Shown here: piece by piece, positions 1-10,300 of the stretch
Layout: each line of letters opens with the position of its first letter
Numbering within the stretch: the stretch's first letter is position 1
Source: a virus
Virus record (IMG/VR): IMGVR_UViG_3300025769_000906
Location: 1-22,829 of that record
Reading direction: 5' to 3' (one strand)
DNA length: 22,829 nucleotides
Program-made: the position numbers and the translations under genes
Notes under the pieces: generated by a model
Seen by the model: only the letters and a program-made list of their open reading frames with translations
Database searches by the model: none
Told to the model about the DNA's origin: nothing

Positions 1-32
1 TCGATCACAATGCCTTTGACGTACTCGTTCAT
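1..32 (-). CDS. 5' end of an unidentified gene leaving the window
   Basis: A leftward reading frame starts at an ATG at position 32 and runs off the window edge, giving MNEYVKGIVI as the visible N-terminus. It lies about 24 bases downstream of a good sigma70-like promoter, which is the main reason to think it is real. Ten residues are too few to name a family. The upstream sequence GGAACAGC offers only a weak ribosome binding site. Its local base composition is much richer in GC than the adjoining fibre gene. Confidence 0.5.
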   Translation of the reverse strand, partial: MNEYVKGIVI

Positions 33-55
33 GCTGTTCCGTTGATTACCCCCAT

Positions 56-84
56 ATTATAGGGCATCTGGACCGGGTGGTCAA
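56..84 (-). promoter_or_regulatory. Sigma70-like promoter reading left out of the window
   Basis: On the minus strand a -35 box TTGACC (84 to 79) is followed after exactly 17 bases by a consensus -10 box TATAAT (61 to 56). Transcription would start near position 49, shortly before the ATG at 32. T4-like cyanophages are known to use host-sigma70-like promoters for early genes and a different box for late genes. I infer that a separate early or middle transcription unit begins here, after the late tail block ends at 112. Confidence 0.7.
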
Positions 85-111
85 GGGGTGTGTGCCAGTC
101 GGGTGAGTGTC

Positions 112-3100
112 CTAGACCTTCTCAGTTGATAGGTTTCCATCATCGTCAACAACGAAACGATACTTAACTCCGTTTTTAGAAGTTATGATATTTCTATCTT
201 CAGAAAGTTCCTTGATTGCCTCAATTAGGAGAGGAATTACTTTATAATAATCAACCGCAAGATACCCATTATCTCTTTCAGTAACAGCTTCTGGCAGAAT
301 TTCTTTTATTTCTTGTGCAATAACACCAACATCATGACCAGACTTATTGGAATTTTGATTCCAATCGAATGTGTTACCACTAATTGATATTACCTTTGCC
401 AAAGGATCATCAATTGGAGTGATATTATCCTTTAATCTTTCATCAGAAGTATAGAATGCAGTAATATCACCAGTTACATTGAGATCTCCGGTAATTAAAA
501 CACCAGTATCTGTTGCCGTAATTGCATCTCTGGCAACTGTTGTTTGATCGAAGACATAAACGACACCGGCAGCACTAGTACCTCCAATCTCATCATTGAG
601 AGCAGAAGCAATAACAGACTTACCATCTGCACTACATGCCACTGCGTATCCAAATTTATCAGCAAGATTAGTAGCATAAGAACCGGTTATAATACCTACT
701 TTATTAAAGTTATTTCCCTGACGATTAAAAACATGAACAATGCCAGTAGTAAAAGTAGATGAATATTCATCATTGGGAGCACCAACAAAAATAGTCTTAC
801 CATCGGCACTACATGCAACTGACCATCCAAAATAATCATGATTATCAGCATATTCAGTTCCTGCTGTTAGAATACCTACTTCATTAAAATCATTTCCAAC
901 ACGATCAAAGACATGAACAGTGCCTTTAGTAGGATCACCGGTCCCAGACTCATAATAAGCACTACCAATAATAGTCTTACCATCGGCACTGATTGCTACT
1001 TCGCGTCCAAAGTCATAGCGCACGGTATCGTAAGATGCTGTTAGAATACCTACTTGATTAAAATCATTTCCAACACGATCAAAGACATAAATTGCACCTA
1101 CATCAGTTACTGTTACGCCACTTTCATCACCATACGCACCAACAGCAATAGTCTTACCATCGGCACTGGTTGCTACAGAATATCCAAAATAATCAAAAAC
1201 AAATGCACCACTTGATACTGTTAGAATACCTACTTCATTAAAATCATTTCCAACACGATCAAAGACATAAACTACACCTCCGCCATCAACACTATCAACA
1301 CCCTTCTCATCCAGAAGAGCACCAACAACAATAGTCTTACCATCGGCACTGGTTGCTACTGACGATCCAAAATTATCACTATTTTGAGAAGCATAAGAAC
1401 CGGTTAAGATACCGACTTCATTAAAATCATTTCCAACACGATCAAAGACATAAACAAGTCCACTATTCGACTCCGATCCTGGTAATTCACTATATTGGTT
1501 GCCAACAACTATGGTTTTACCATCGGCACTACATGCAATTTCTTGTCCAAAATAATCGCTGCTACTGGTAGCATAAGAACCAGTAAAGAAACCTACTTGA
1601 CTATAAGTATTTCCTTCACGATCAAAGACATAAACTGCACCTACATTTGATAATGAATTAGTATCATGATCGGGAGCACCAACGATAATGGTCTTACCAT
1701 CAGCACTGGTTGCTACTGTGTGTCCAAATTCATCGTTAGAGTTAGGATTATCAAGTTCTATAGCACCTACTTCAATATAAGTTGATCCAATACCTACAAG
1801 ATTATAAGATCCATTTGATGTTTCACTATGACTTGCATAATCGGAATAGGAAGAGAAAATACTTCTATCGGCATTATCTGCAGTTCCTTTAATATCACCC
1901 GTTACTGTTAAATTAGATTCTATAATTATATTTTTTTCATCTATAGTCCTTAAAAGTGATTTTGTATTTACATTTTGATCGAAAACATAAACAAGACCTT
2001 GTTCACTATTAATCTCATCATTGTAAGCACCAACGATAATGGTCTTACCATCGGCACTGGTTGCTACAGAATGTCCAAAATAATCACCAGTATTAGAAGC
2101 ATAAGATCCGGTGAGAATTCCTACTTCATTAAAGTTGTTTCCCTGACGATTAAAAACATAAACGAGACCAGAACCATTGCCAGAACCAGGATACTCATCA
2201 CTTTGAGCTCCTACAATAATCGTCTTACCATCGGCACTACATGCCACAGAGATCCCAAATTGATCATCATCATCGGCATAAAAACCTGTTAAAATTCCTA
2301 CTTGATTAAAGTCATTTTCAACACGATCATAAACATAAACAGCACCAGGTTGATTAGCAGAAATAGAACTTCTACCAACAAAAATAGTTTTGCCATCAGC
2401 ACTAGTTGCTACTTCATTTCCAAAAAAGTAGTAATTATTACTGTCAAATGCTGTTAAAATTCCTACTTCATTAAAATCATCTCCAACACGATCAAAGACA
2501 TAAACTGCGCCTGAAGATGTATGTCCCGAAAGATCGTCATGACCACCAGCACCAACAACAATAGTCTTACCATCAACACTACATGCAACATCCTGTCCAA
2601 AAGAATCACCTGCACCTTGATCAGATGCTGTTAAAATTGCTACTTCATTAAAGTCATTTCCAACACGATCATAAACATAAACAAGACCATGACCAGTAGT
2701 GCCAGAAGTTTCATCACCATAAGCACCAACAATAATAGTATTACCATCGGCACTGGTTGCTACTGACCATCCAAAGTAATCAAAAGATTCGGTGGCATAA
2801 GAACCAGTTAAAATTGCTACTTCATTAAAGTCATTTCCAACACGATCATAAACATAAACAAGACCATAACCAGTAGTGCCAGAAGTTTCATCATCAAAAG
2901 CACCAACAACAATGGTCTTACCATCGGCACTGGTTGCTACTGCTTGTCCAAAATTATCATAATTATCGGTAGAATAAGAACCTGTCAAGACACCTACTTG
3001 ACTATAGGTATTTCCTTCACGATCAAAGACATAAACTGCGCCTGAATCTGTTGCATTACCATCACCAAAGCGATCTCCAACAACAATAGTCTTGCCATCA

Positions 3101-6100
3101 GCACTGGTTGCTACTGACCATCCAAAACTATCTGCAGAAGATGAATTTGCAGTAAGTATTCCTACTTCATTGTAAGAAGTGTTTGCAATACCTACAATAC
3201 CGTATGCATAATTTGATGTTTCACTATGACTTGCATAATCAGAATAATGAGAGAAAACACTTCTATCCGTTGCTGTTGGAGTTACTGTCGCAACACCACT
3301 TGAAGTAGAAAGTAATACATTAAATCCTCCACTAAAATTAATTGTTGCTGCAGCTCCAACCGAAGTTCCATTTGATTGAAGTTCAACGCCAGTGCCTACA
3401 CCAATAACACCAGTCAGTAAAGATCCATCACCCTCAAAACTAGCAGATTGCAATTTTCCAGTACTTGAATCATAAGTTAAGTTGGCATTAGTTTTTGGTG
3501 GAAGAATTCCATTAGATGCGGTTACAAAAACTATATTACACTCGGCATCAGTACTTTCTTCGGTAACATTAATATTAGTTGCTGTTATATCACCAACAAT
3601 ATCACTACTATTAACTGTGCCAATAAATCCACCAGTTGCTGTTATAATTCCGGTGACGGCAATACCTCCATTAGATGGAGTAATGGTCACACCAGTGCCT
3701 ACAGATGTGATACCAGATATGAATGTATCTCCACTTGATGAAATCGTTACAGCCGCACCAACTTTTATAGTTTCACTGACTGATGCAATTCCAGTAACTT
3801 GTAAATTACCACGAACATCTAATTTTGCTTCGGCACTTGTAGTGCCTATTCCAACAGAACCGGTTTGTCCAATAGCAATAACAGCACTATCATTTCTTAT
3901 ACCAAAAGTAATAGGAACATTAGTTTGTGCTACAGTATTAGTTGCATAAGTATCAACAATAATTGTATTTCCAACAATATTTGAAATCTTCGTGCCAACT
4001 GTATGGAATCCAGATTTTACTTCTTGTCCCAATACAATACCAGATCCAGATATTGTGATTCCAGTAATTTCATTGGTACCCAAACCACCAACAGGAGCAG
4101 CAAGATCTCCAGTATTTGTATTTACAACTGGTATAAATTCGTTCCGTGATCCTATTTGAAGTCTATCAACAGGAGTTCTTGTTGCAATACCAACTTTAAC
4201 GGGGTCAATAGTATCCACGATATCAGGATCATTACATAATATCAAATCACTTCTGATATGAACACCACCAGCAACAATTAAAGCACCATCATTATTACCA
4301 GTGGTTGGTTCAGTACTATTAATTTGCAGTTCGCTATCAGTAACAATTGTATTAGAACCACCTTGAGCATTAATAATTAAATTTCCAGAAGTTGTATCTA
4401 TTGTATTAGAAAGATTTCCACCAAGACCACCAATCTTAATATTAGAAATAGTTGATGCAGAAGAAACATTTAATGTATCGGTTTCTACATGACCCGTTAC
4501 ATCAATACCATTTTCCGTTACTTCTAATTTTTCAACTCCATTATAGTATAGATTTACATAAGTATTATAATTATCTCCACTATTAACATGTGTCACTCTC
4601 ATGGCAGTGCTTATGCCAAGATTATTATCAAAAGAAACGAAGTCTAATGTCTTACCACCACTAGAATCTAACCCAACATATGTTTTGGTGAGTGTAGAAT
4701 CATGGTAAATTCGTAGGTCGGCAGTTGTCCCTACACGAAATTCTGCATTATCATAAGCATATAAAGAGTTTTCACTCACATCAAAGTAAATATCACGACC
4801 AGCAGTATTTCCATCAAATCTTACATCTCCATGAAACTCTGATGTGCTGTGATCAACATATAATCTACCATCTATACGAAAACCACTGATATCTGTATAT
4901 GCTTTTCTACTATTATTATAATAAAGATCTATGCCAGCATCATCGTTACAAATAATACTATTTTCTCCACTTCTTGCCTGAATATAAATGTCTGAATTAA
5001 TATTTGACCCAGCATTTCTAATATAAAAATGTCCGGTGTTGTTTTCAATATATCCAGTAGTGCCATTATGATATATTTCTAAATCAGAGTCAGTGCCTGC
5101 GGCAAACTTGGCATTATCATCGAGTATTAAACTATAAGCACTCTTGTCCCAGTGAAGATCATAGTTATTATCACCTTTAAATAAAACATCACCGACAACA
5201 TCTAAATTAACTGTCGTAGAATCTCTCTTTGTCCTTGGATTTACTGTGCCAATACCAACATCACCAGTGCTAGTAACTACAAAGACATCATCTCCCTCGT
5301 AGGTAGTTTCTGGTATGGTGGCATCATTTCCAACAGAAGTTATATACCTGCCAGTAGCTAAAACAGTGTTATTAAAGTATATTCTATACCCATTACCAGT
5401 AAAAGAACTCCATTGAGTTCCTTTTGTTTCGTAATTACTATTTCTAACCGTTAGTGCTGTTCCGGCAGAAGGCACATCATATACAAGAGTTCCAAATATA
5501 TCCTGCAGTCCAAATGGAGAAGCTGCCGTTCTCAATTGAACTAAATCTCCTGCACTATAATTATCACCTATAGCACTATCTAAAGTTAATTTCTTTGTTG
5601 TATATCTTTTTCCATCTACTCCAACTTGAAACTTCTGTGCCGGATCATTAGTACCAATACCAATAAACTCATTATAAGGATTGAAATTTAATTCATTATC
5701 ACCCTGAACCAATCCAGTAGTGCCATGAAACTGAATATTACCAATTGTTCCACCAGCACCAGTAATAATAGATTCCAAACGAACCCAATCTATTGTCCCA
5801 GGATTTCCTGCTCCCTTCGCAAGAATTTGCCCGTCAGTTCCTGGATCACCATCACTATCATAGATAGTTGCTCCAACTTTAATGCTACCACTTACATCAA
5901 TATCTCCTGTAACATCTAAAGTATGTGCAGGATCACTACTATTAATACCTAATCGTGTATTAGACTTATCCCAATAAACACTAGCACCATTAAATTCCCC
6001 ATTATCATTAAATATTAATTCTTTATTTTCAGAAAAGAATTGTGGAGAAACAGTTATGTCTGCTTTAACTCCAGTCTCAATAATCGAAGATAAAGAATCT

Positions 6101-6642
6101 ACGGTTAATCCAGTGGTTACTCCATCCTCATAAATTTCATCACTTGCATTTTGAGCAAACGATCCCTCAACATTAGTGACAGTAACATATCCAACTGTTG
6201 TTGTAGAATATTTTACAAAACCAGTAACATTATTGTTACCCTGTGTAATACCTAAACCAACAGAAAAACTATGATTGCCACTTAAAGTTAATGTTGTTTC
6301 TTTAAATGAATCTGATGTTGCAGTTATAGCAGCACCAATAAAATTGAGTTGAGTTATACTACTAATATTACCAACAAGTTTAGTAGATTCATCATAGACA
6401 GTAATAGATCCTGGAATGATTCCACCCTCAACAGGAATCCAATATCTTTCTCCAGGATATCCTTCAACGGAAACTATTTGATATCTTGTACCAGCAGGTG
6501 GAGTGTCTTGAAATGTCCCGGAAAGAGGATCACCTAAATTTGGTTCAGTTTCATTAAGTCCAAGATAACGGTAGCGATCCGTAGAAATTGCTACTTTGGA
6601 TTGTTCTTTTCTTTTTACTCTTCCGCTTAAATATTTTGCCAT
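112..6642 (-). CDS. Giant tail fibre with two FG-GAP beta-propellers and S74 chaperone
   Basis: This 2176-residue protein is probably a distal tail fibre or receptor-binding protein. The first 110 residues (with PNLGDPLSG, GERYWIP and a LNFIGAAITAT-like stretch) resemble the conserved attachment region of long cyanophage fibres. Residues 110-1150 hold beta-rich segments, including GIGTNDP and repeated 'DLEIYHNGTTGYI'-like units. Two sets of seven blades of about 57-60 residues follow, near 1160-1558 and 1621-2035, with FG-GAP-like signatures (FGxSVATSADGKTIxVGA ... GxVYVFDR). Both sets are preceded by a near-identical linker. The C-terminus is a Peptidase S74 intramolecular chaperone. Its SDERLKDNI motif places Ser2066 and Lys2071 as the likely self-cleavage dyad, releasing about 111 residues. 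It is the last gene of the leftward block, two bases downstream of its neighbour. Fibre identity is strong; the exact location in the virion is inferred. Confidence 0.88.
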   Translation of the reverse strand: MAKYLSGRVKRKEQSKVAISTDRYRYLGLNETEPNLGDPLSGTFQDTPPAGTRYQIVSVEGYPGERYWIPVEGGIIPGSITVYDESTKLVGNISSITQLNFIGAAITATSDSFKETTLTLSGNHSFSVGLGITQGNNNVTGFVKYSTTTVGYVTVTNVEGSFAQNASDEIYEDGVTTGLTVDSLSSIIETGVKADITVSPQFFSENKELIFNDNGEFNGASVYWDKSNTRLGINSSDPAHTLDVTGDIDVSGSIKVGATIYDSDGDPGTDGQILAKGAGNPGTIDWVRLESIITGAGGTIGNIQFHGTTGLVQGDNELNFNPYNEFIGIGTNDPAQKFQVGVDGKRYTTKKLTLDSAIGDNYSAGDLVQLRTAASPFGLQDIFGTLVYDVPSAGTALTVRNSNYETKGTQWSSFTGNGYRIYFNNTVLATGRYITSVGNDATIPETTYEGDDVFVVTSTGDVGIGTVNPRTKRDSTTVNLDVVGDVLFKGDNNYDLHWDKSAYSLILDDNAKFAAGTDSDLEIYHNGTTGYIENNTGHFYIRNAGSNINSDIYIQARSGENSIICNDDAGIDLYYNNSRKAYTDISGFRIDGRLYVDHSTSEFHGDVRFDGNTAGRDIYFDVSENSLYAYDNAEFRVGTTADLRIYHDSTLTKTYVGLDSSGGKTLDFVSFDNNLGISTAMRVTHVNSGDNYNTYVNLYYNGVEKLEVTENGIDVTGHVETDTLNVSSASTISNIKIGGLGGNLSNTIDTTSGNLIINAQGGSNTIVTDSELQINSTEPTTGNNDGALIVAGGVHIRSDLILCNDPDIVDTIDPVKVGIATRTPVDRLQIGSRNEFIPVVNTNTGDLAAPVGGLGTNEITGITISGSGIVLGQEVKSGFHTVGTKISNIVGNTIIVDTYATNTVAQTNVPITFGIRNDSAVIAIGQTGSVGIGTTSAEAKLDVRGNLQVTGIASVSETIKVGAAVTISSSGDTFISGITSVGTGVTITPSNGGIAVTGIITATGGFIGTVNSSDIVGDITATNINVTEESTDAECNIVFVTASNGILPPKTNANLTYDSSTGKLQSASFEGDGSLLTGVIGVGTGVELQSNGTSVGAAATINFSGGFNVLLSTSSGVATVTPTATDRSVFSHYSDYASHSETSNYAYGIVGIANTSYNEVGILTANSSSADSFGWSVATSADGKTIVVGDRFGDGNATDSGAVYVFDREGNTYSQVGVLTGSYSTDNYDNFGQAVATSADGKTIVVGAFDDETSGTTGYGLVYVYDRVGNDFNEVAILTGSYATESFDYFGWSVATSADGNTIIVGAYGDETSGTTGHGLVYVYDRVGNDFNEVAILTASDQGAGDSFGQDVACSVDGKTIVVGAGGHDDLSGHTSSGAVYVFDRVGDDFNEVGILTAFDSNNYYFFGNEVATSADGKTIFVGRSSISANQPGAVYVYDRVENDFNQVGILTGFYADDDDQFGISVACSADGKTIIVGAQSDEYPGSGNGSGLVYVFNRQGNNFNEVGILTGSYASNTGDYFGHSVATSADGKTIIVGAYNDEINSEQGLVYVFDQNVNTKSLLRTIDEKNIIIESNLTVTGDIKGTADNADRSIFSSYSDYASHSETSNGSYNLVGIGSTYIEVGAIELDNPNSNDEFGHTVATSADGKTIIVGAPDHDTNSLSNVGAVYVFDREGNTYSQVGFFTGSYATSSSDYFGQEIACSADGKTIVVGNQYSELPGSESNSGLVYVFDRVGNDFNEVGILTGSYASQNSDNFGSSVATSADGKTIVVGALLDEKGVDSVDGGGVVYVFDRVGNDFNEVGILTVSSGAFVFDYFGYSVATSADGKTIAVGAYGDESGVTVTDVGAIYVFDRVGNDFNQVGILTASYDTVRYDFGREVAISADGKTIIGSAYYESGTGDPTKGTVHVFDRVGNDFNEVGILTAGTEYADNHDYFGWSVACSADGKTIFVGAPNDEYSSTFTTGIVHVFNRQGNNFNKVGIITGSYATNLADKFGYAVACSADGKSVIASALNDEIGGTSAAGVVYVFDQTTVARDAITATDTGVLITGDLNVTGDITAFYTSDERLKDNITPIDDPLAKVISISGNTFDWNQNSNKSGHDVGVIAQEIKEILPEAVTERDNGYLAVDYYKVIPLLIEAIKELSEDRNIITSKNGVKYRFVVDDDGNLSTEKV
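540..1780 (-). repeat. Propeller B: seven FG-GAP-like blades
   Basis: Seven tandem coding repeats of about 170-185 bases lie here. Each is marked on the plus strand by a version of CTTACCATCGGCACT (encoding SADGK), near 618, 799, 976, 1150, 1336, 1515 and 1692. The protein unit reads roughly FGxSVATSADGKTIxVGAxxDE, a variable loop, then GxVYVFDRVGNDFNEVGILTG. The last blade is degenerate after VYVFDQ. Seven is the usual number of blades in FG-GAP (integrin-alpha-type) propellers, so one closed propeller is the simplest reading. The DxDxDG calcium loop of classical FG-GAP repeats is not evident. Confidence 0.85.
1813..1869 (-). repeat. Linker copy preceding propeller B
   Basis: This 57-base coding segment matches 3211-3267 at 52 of 57 positions by eye. 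It encodes a YSDYASHSETSN-containing linker that introduces each propeller. The repetition shows that the duplicated unit included the linker and not just individual blades. Confidence 0.85.
1971..3165 (-). repeat. Propeller A: seven FG-GAP-like blades
   Basis: A second run of seven coding repeats of the same family has its SADGK-type core near 2045, 2228, 2390, 2570, 2745, 2920 and 3090. The first blade carries DREGNTYSQVG, the sixth carries FNRQGNNFN, and the seventh ends in VYVFDQ. The same three position-specific signatures appear in blades one, six and seven of the other set. The second and third blades here are much more alike in DNA than other pairs. Confidence 0.85.
3211..3267 (-). 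repeat. Linker copy preceding propeller A
   Basis: This is the partner of the 57-base segment at 1813-1869. It encodes the same YSDYASHSETSN linker immediately N-terminal to the first blade of propeller A. Confidence 0.85.
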
Positions 6643-6644
6643 TG

Positions 6645-7316
6645 TTATGCAAGACTATTTTCAAGAATACTAAGGGTTAATTCCAATCTTAAGGGTGCTA
6701 CTTTTCCTGTTCCACTAACATGATTGTGAGCAATGCCAACACTCTTACCAGAATTTACTTCAAAAGTTGTTGGAGTATTTGATACATCTACAGTAAAACT
6801 TCTCTGTGGTGAGGGGAAAAACGTTGTGGTTATTCCGTATCCATCTCCCGTACAAGTGAATTGAATATCTGCCATAGTAATCTCATCACCAACTTGGAAT
6901 CCATGAGGAGTTGTGGTAGTTACAGTAGTTACCCCATTAGGAGCATGATATTCAACACCCTGAATATCTCTGACACCATGCTGATCACTAATAATAGTCA
7001 ATGAATCCGATACAGCAGCAGTTCTTTCTAAGACTAATCTTCCATCAATAAGAAACAATGTATCATTCGGTAGCACCTCAATATCTTTTACAATTCTCGT
7101 ATCTCTGGTATTACCAAATGTTCTTGTTCCCGTGGATTTTCTTTGGTGCGTAAACGTTACTGTTGGATATGAAGTAGTCGTTCCTAAACCAACATTTGAA
7201 ACTCCGGCATATAATACAATAGCACTTACACCAACAGGAGTTGTATATACAGTATTAATTCCAGGTGCAACCGGTACTGCTACAGTTATAAATTTATTTA
7301 ATGGTGCTACTGCCAT
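6645..7316 (-). CDS. Virion structural protein, beta-rich, unknown role
   Basis: This is a 223-residue protein beginning MAVAPLNKFITVAVPVAPG. It is rich in Val, Thr, Gly and Ser with short beta-strand patterns throughout. It has no signal peptide, membrane segment or catalytic motif that I recognise. A segment around PNGVTTVTTTTPHGFQVGD resembles the 'PHGFxxGD' element seen in other phage virion proteins. It sits between the 1020-residue protein (its ATG is one base past that gene's stop) and the giant fibre. That position in the late block suggests a baseplate or fibre-attachment component. It could fill a role like the small wedge or fibre-connector proteins of T4, but no sequence feature proves this. 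Confidence 0.75.
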   Translation of the reverse strand: MAVAPLNKFITVAVPVAPGINTVYTTPVGVSAIVLYAGVSNVGLGTTTSYPTVTFTHQRKSTGTRTFGNTRDTRIVKDIEVLPNDTLFLIDGRLVLERTAAVSDSLTIISDQHGVRDIQGVEYHAPNGVTTVTTTTPHGFQVGDEITMADIQFTCTGDGYGITTTFFPSPQRSFTVDVSNTPTTFEVNSGKSVGIAHNHVSGTGKVAPLRLELTLSILENSLA

Positions 7317-7317
7317 A

Positions 7318-10300
7318 TTAATTTAATGCAAGTATTAATGGTGTAATTTCTGCCTGAACTGCTCTACTAAAATCTCTACCTCTAATTGTTGACGTTGTTT
7401 GGTCGATTTGTATCCCCTCTCCTATATCAAAATTTCCTTTTTGGTCGGTGCTAGTAAACGGAATTTGTGCTCCATCTCTGGCATCAACTTCATTAGCTTT
7501 GATTGGAACTGCACCCTCAAAGGGTAACGCACTATTTATAGTGGTCCCAGTACCAATGTATTCAAATGAATGTGAAGATGTAAGAATACGACTTATTCTT
7601 GCAAAATAAATTGGATCTCCTTCAAATAATTCATATGGTATAAATTCATTAAAGGTTATAGTCGTCATACCCACAGAATTGAAATCGCCCGCTTCAGAAA
7701 CTGTATAGTAGATAGGTTTCATGATAGCAGTCGCAATTCCAGTATTTCCATTAATACTAACAACTATATTTTGAGTTGGAAGATAATTTCTACCATTACT
7801 AATTAAATTAATTTGGGTAATGGATCCTCCTGCACTTACAGTTGCAGTTGCTTGAGCAGCAATAGATTGAGGACCTTTAGGTTCAACTAAAGTATCATCA
7901 AAATCTTCTATAATCACATTAGGAGGAGAAGCAGCACTAAATCCAGAGTTACCAGTAGCATTAGGTATTAAATCAATTCTCTCAACTTCTCTCATAGGAG
8001 ATGGAAGTATTGTGCTTCCACTTGGTGGAGTTGCATCTGGATAGTTTGCAAGATCAATCGCAAACCAAACTGCCTGCCCATCAAAAGGTCTTTGATATAC
8101 ATTGGATCTGTCGGTAACAGCAGTGCCAACTATAATATCGGTGTTATTAAAATCATAAGCAACTCCAGCAGTATTAGAAGTAACAAAACCAGTGTATTGA
8201 GTTGCTCCCAATCCAACTGCAACCAATCCATAATTTCCAAAGGAAGAATTAGAATTAGTCAAATCACACTGAGCACCAGTATCAGCATAAATTCCTATAT
8301 CATTATTAATTGTAAATATAGAAACTAATTGGGCATATGCTTCATTGGTAAGTGATACTCCAATACCTGCTTCATTGTATTGAGTAAATGAATCACAAAC
8401 CATTGATTTCAAATTAGCACCATCACTTGATGCTGTGGCATGATTACCATCAATCTTCATGCCAATACTTTTGGTCATGAAGTTTGTGCAATTTCTAATA
8501 TATGGACTTCTCCATCTTCCCGTAGGACCTTCTGTTGCTGGTCCAACATCAGTAAATCCACTTACCGCTTGATATGCAGTCCCGGCATCAATGTCTGTTT
8601 GTGTTGGAGGAAATGCAACTGCTCCTCCTCCAGTATTTGCAACACTTACTCCATTGTCATTTGGATCTCCATCATTATTTTTACAGGCAAAATTCAAATT
8701 CTCAATGAGACATCCTCTTCTTACATGAAAAATATCACGCATCAAATTTTGAGGTCTGATTGTAACCAATCTCAAATCTTGACCTGTAACAGATACGTCA
8801 GTTCTTAATCCAATTGGATTGTTTTCATCATATGTTCCGGGTCTTATAACAATTGTATCACTCGCTTCTGCTATTGCTGCTGCACCACCAACTGTTCTTT
8901 TTGCATCACCCTCAAGTAATCCACTATTGGCATCGTTACCACTCTCCGAAACCCAAATAGTTCTCTTTGTTTGAACACCAGAAGGTCTCCAAGAAACACC
9001 ACTTCCAACTGCAGCAAGACGATAATCTTTATCGCCACCAGTAGAATCATTAACATCCTGTATAAAAGAATTTAGTATTAGAGTGCCATCAATATCAACT
9101 TCATCCTCAAAATATGCAGTACTTCCAACACCAACTGTATTAGCAATACTTACATTATCTACGGTTAATCTTTTTGCAATTCCTACACCACCATCAACAA
9201 CTAATGCGCCTGTTGTTTTACTGGTTGAATCCTTCGTAGAATTTATGCTTATAATGCCCGTAGCATCATTCTTACCTATCTCAATAGAAGTTGCAGCACC
9301 ACCAAGATTTAATGTGGTTACAGTGGTGTTTAATAAGTTAAATGTGGATTGATTAGTTTTTATATCTCCACCAAAAACAGATAAATCATCTTTAACAAAT
9401 AATTCACCACCTACAGTAGCAGCACCTCCTATAGTAGCAGCACCTCCTACAGAAAGACCATTATCAACAAATAAGTCTCCACCGGTTGTTGTAATACCTC
9501 CATCAGATGCAAGAGTTGTTACACCACTAATAGAGACACCGCCATAAACATCCAAAGGAAATCTTGGATTTGTAGTTCCTATTCCAAGATTACCCTCCGA
9601 TGTAATGGCAACCACACCAGAAGTATTTTTACCAATCTGTAGTGCAACTAATGGATTATTGGTAAAAATACCAACATTGGTCATTCTATAAATGTTATTA
9701 TCGGCAACTGCCTTGTCACCACCTATTGCATTTCCCCAATAATCATTGGAAAATATAGTGGCAAGTCCTAAAATTCCGGAAGATGTAATTCCCAGAGTCT
9801 CGGTCAAAATACCAAGACTGTTTCTCTCCACGAAATTAATATTTGTGAAAGAAACCCCTTGTCCTACTTCAACACCTTCTTCTTGTAAAAAGACACCTTC
9901 CTGAACTTCTGTACTTAATTCTTTCCAGAAAATTCCATTTGCATCAACAGAAAGAACGTTTGTATTATTACCTCTTTTATCAAATTGATCATAAATGTAT
10001 TTTGTGATCTTTATACTTCCACCAACTTCAAGAACTCTATTGCCTGTTGGATCAATATAATCAGAATTAATACCTACCCTACCACCATTAATATCAACCG
10101 TTCCTCCTATTCCAACATTACCAATCGCAACAATTGATCTATCAGGATTTAATGTGTTAATTCCAATTCTTTTAGTATTATCATTAACATTTAAAAGTTT
10201 TTCCTTAGTACCTACACTAAAATATTTTCTTACTCGTAAAACATCAAGATTAACATCACCAGTAAAAATTGTGTTATCTACAACAATTTCATTCGCATAA

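Noticed and set aside
71-84. GACC-ACCC-GGTC hairpin as a terminator of the fibre gene
   Set aside because: Only four pairs and no T-run; it coincides with the -35 box of the promoter, so it is likely chance.
540-3165. Direct repeats as a CRISPR array or diversity-generating retroelement
   Set aside because: The repeats are in-frame protein blades of variable spacing without unique spacers, and no reverse transcriptase or template repeat is present.
3482-3949. Long open frame on the plus strand (155 codons)
   Set aside because: It is antisense to the repeat-poor, codon-biased fibre gene, has no ribosome binding site or recognisable motif, and its residues mirror the fibre's low-complexity composition.
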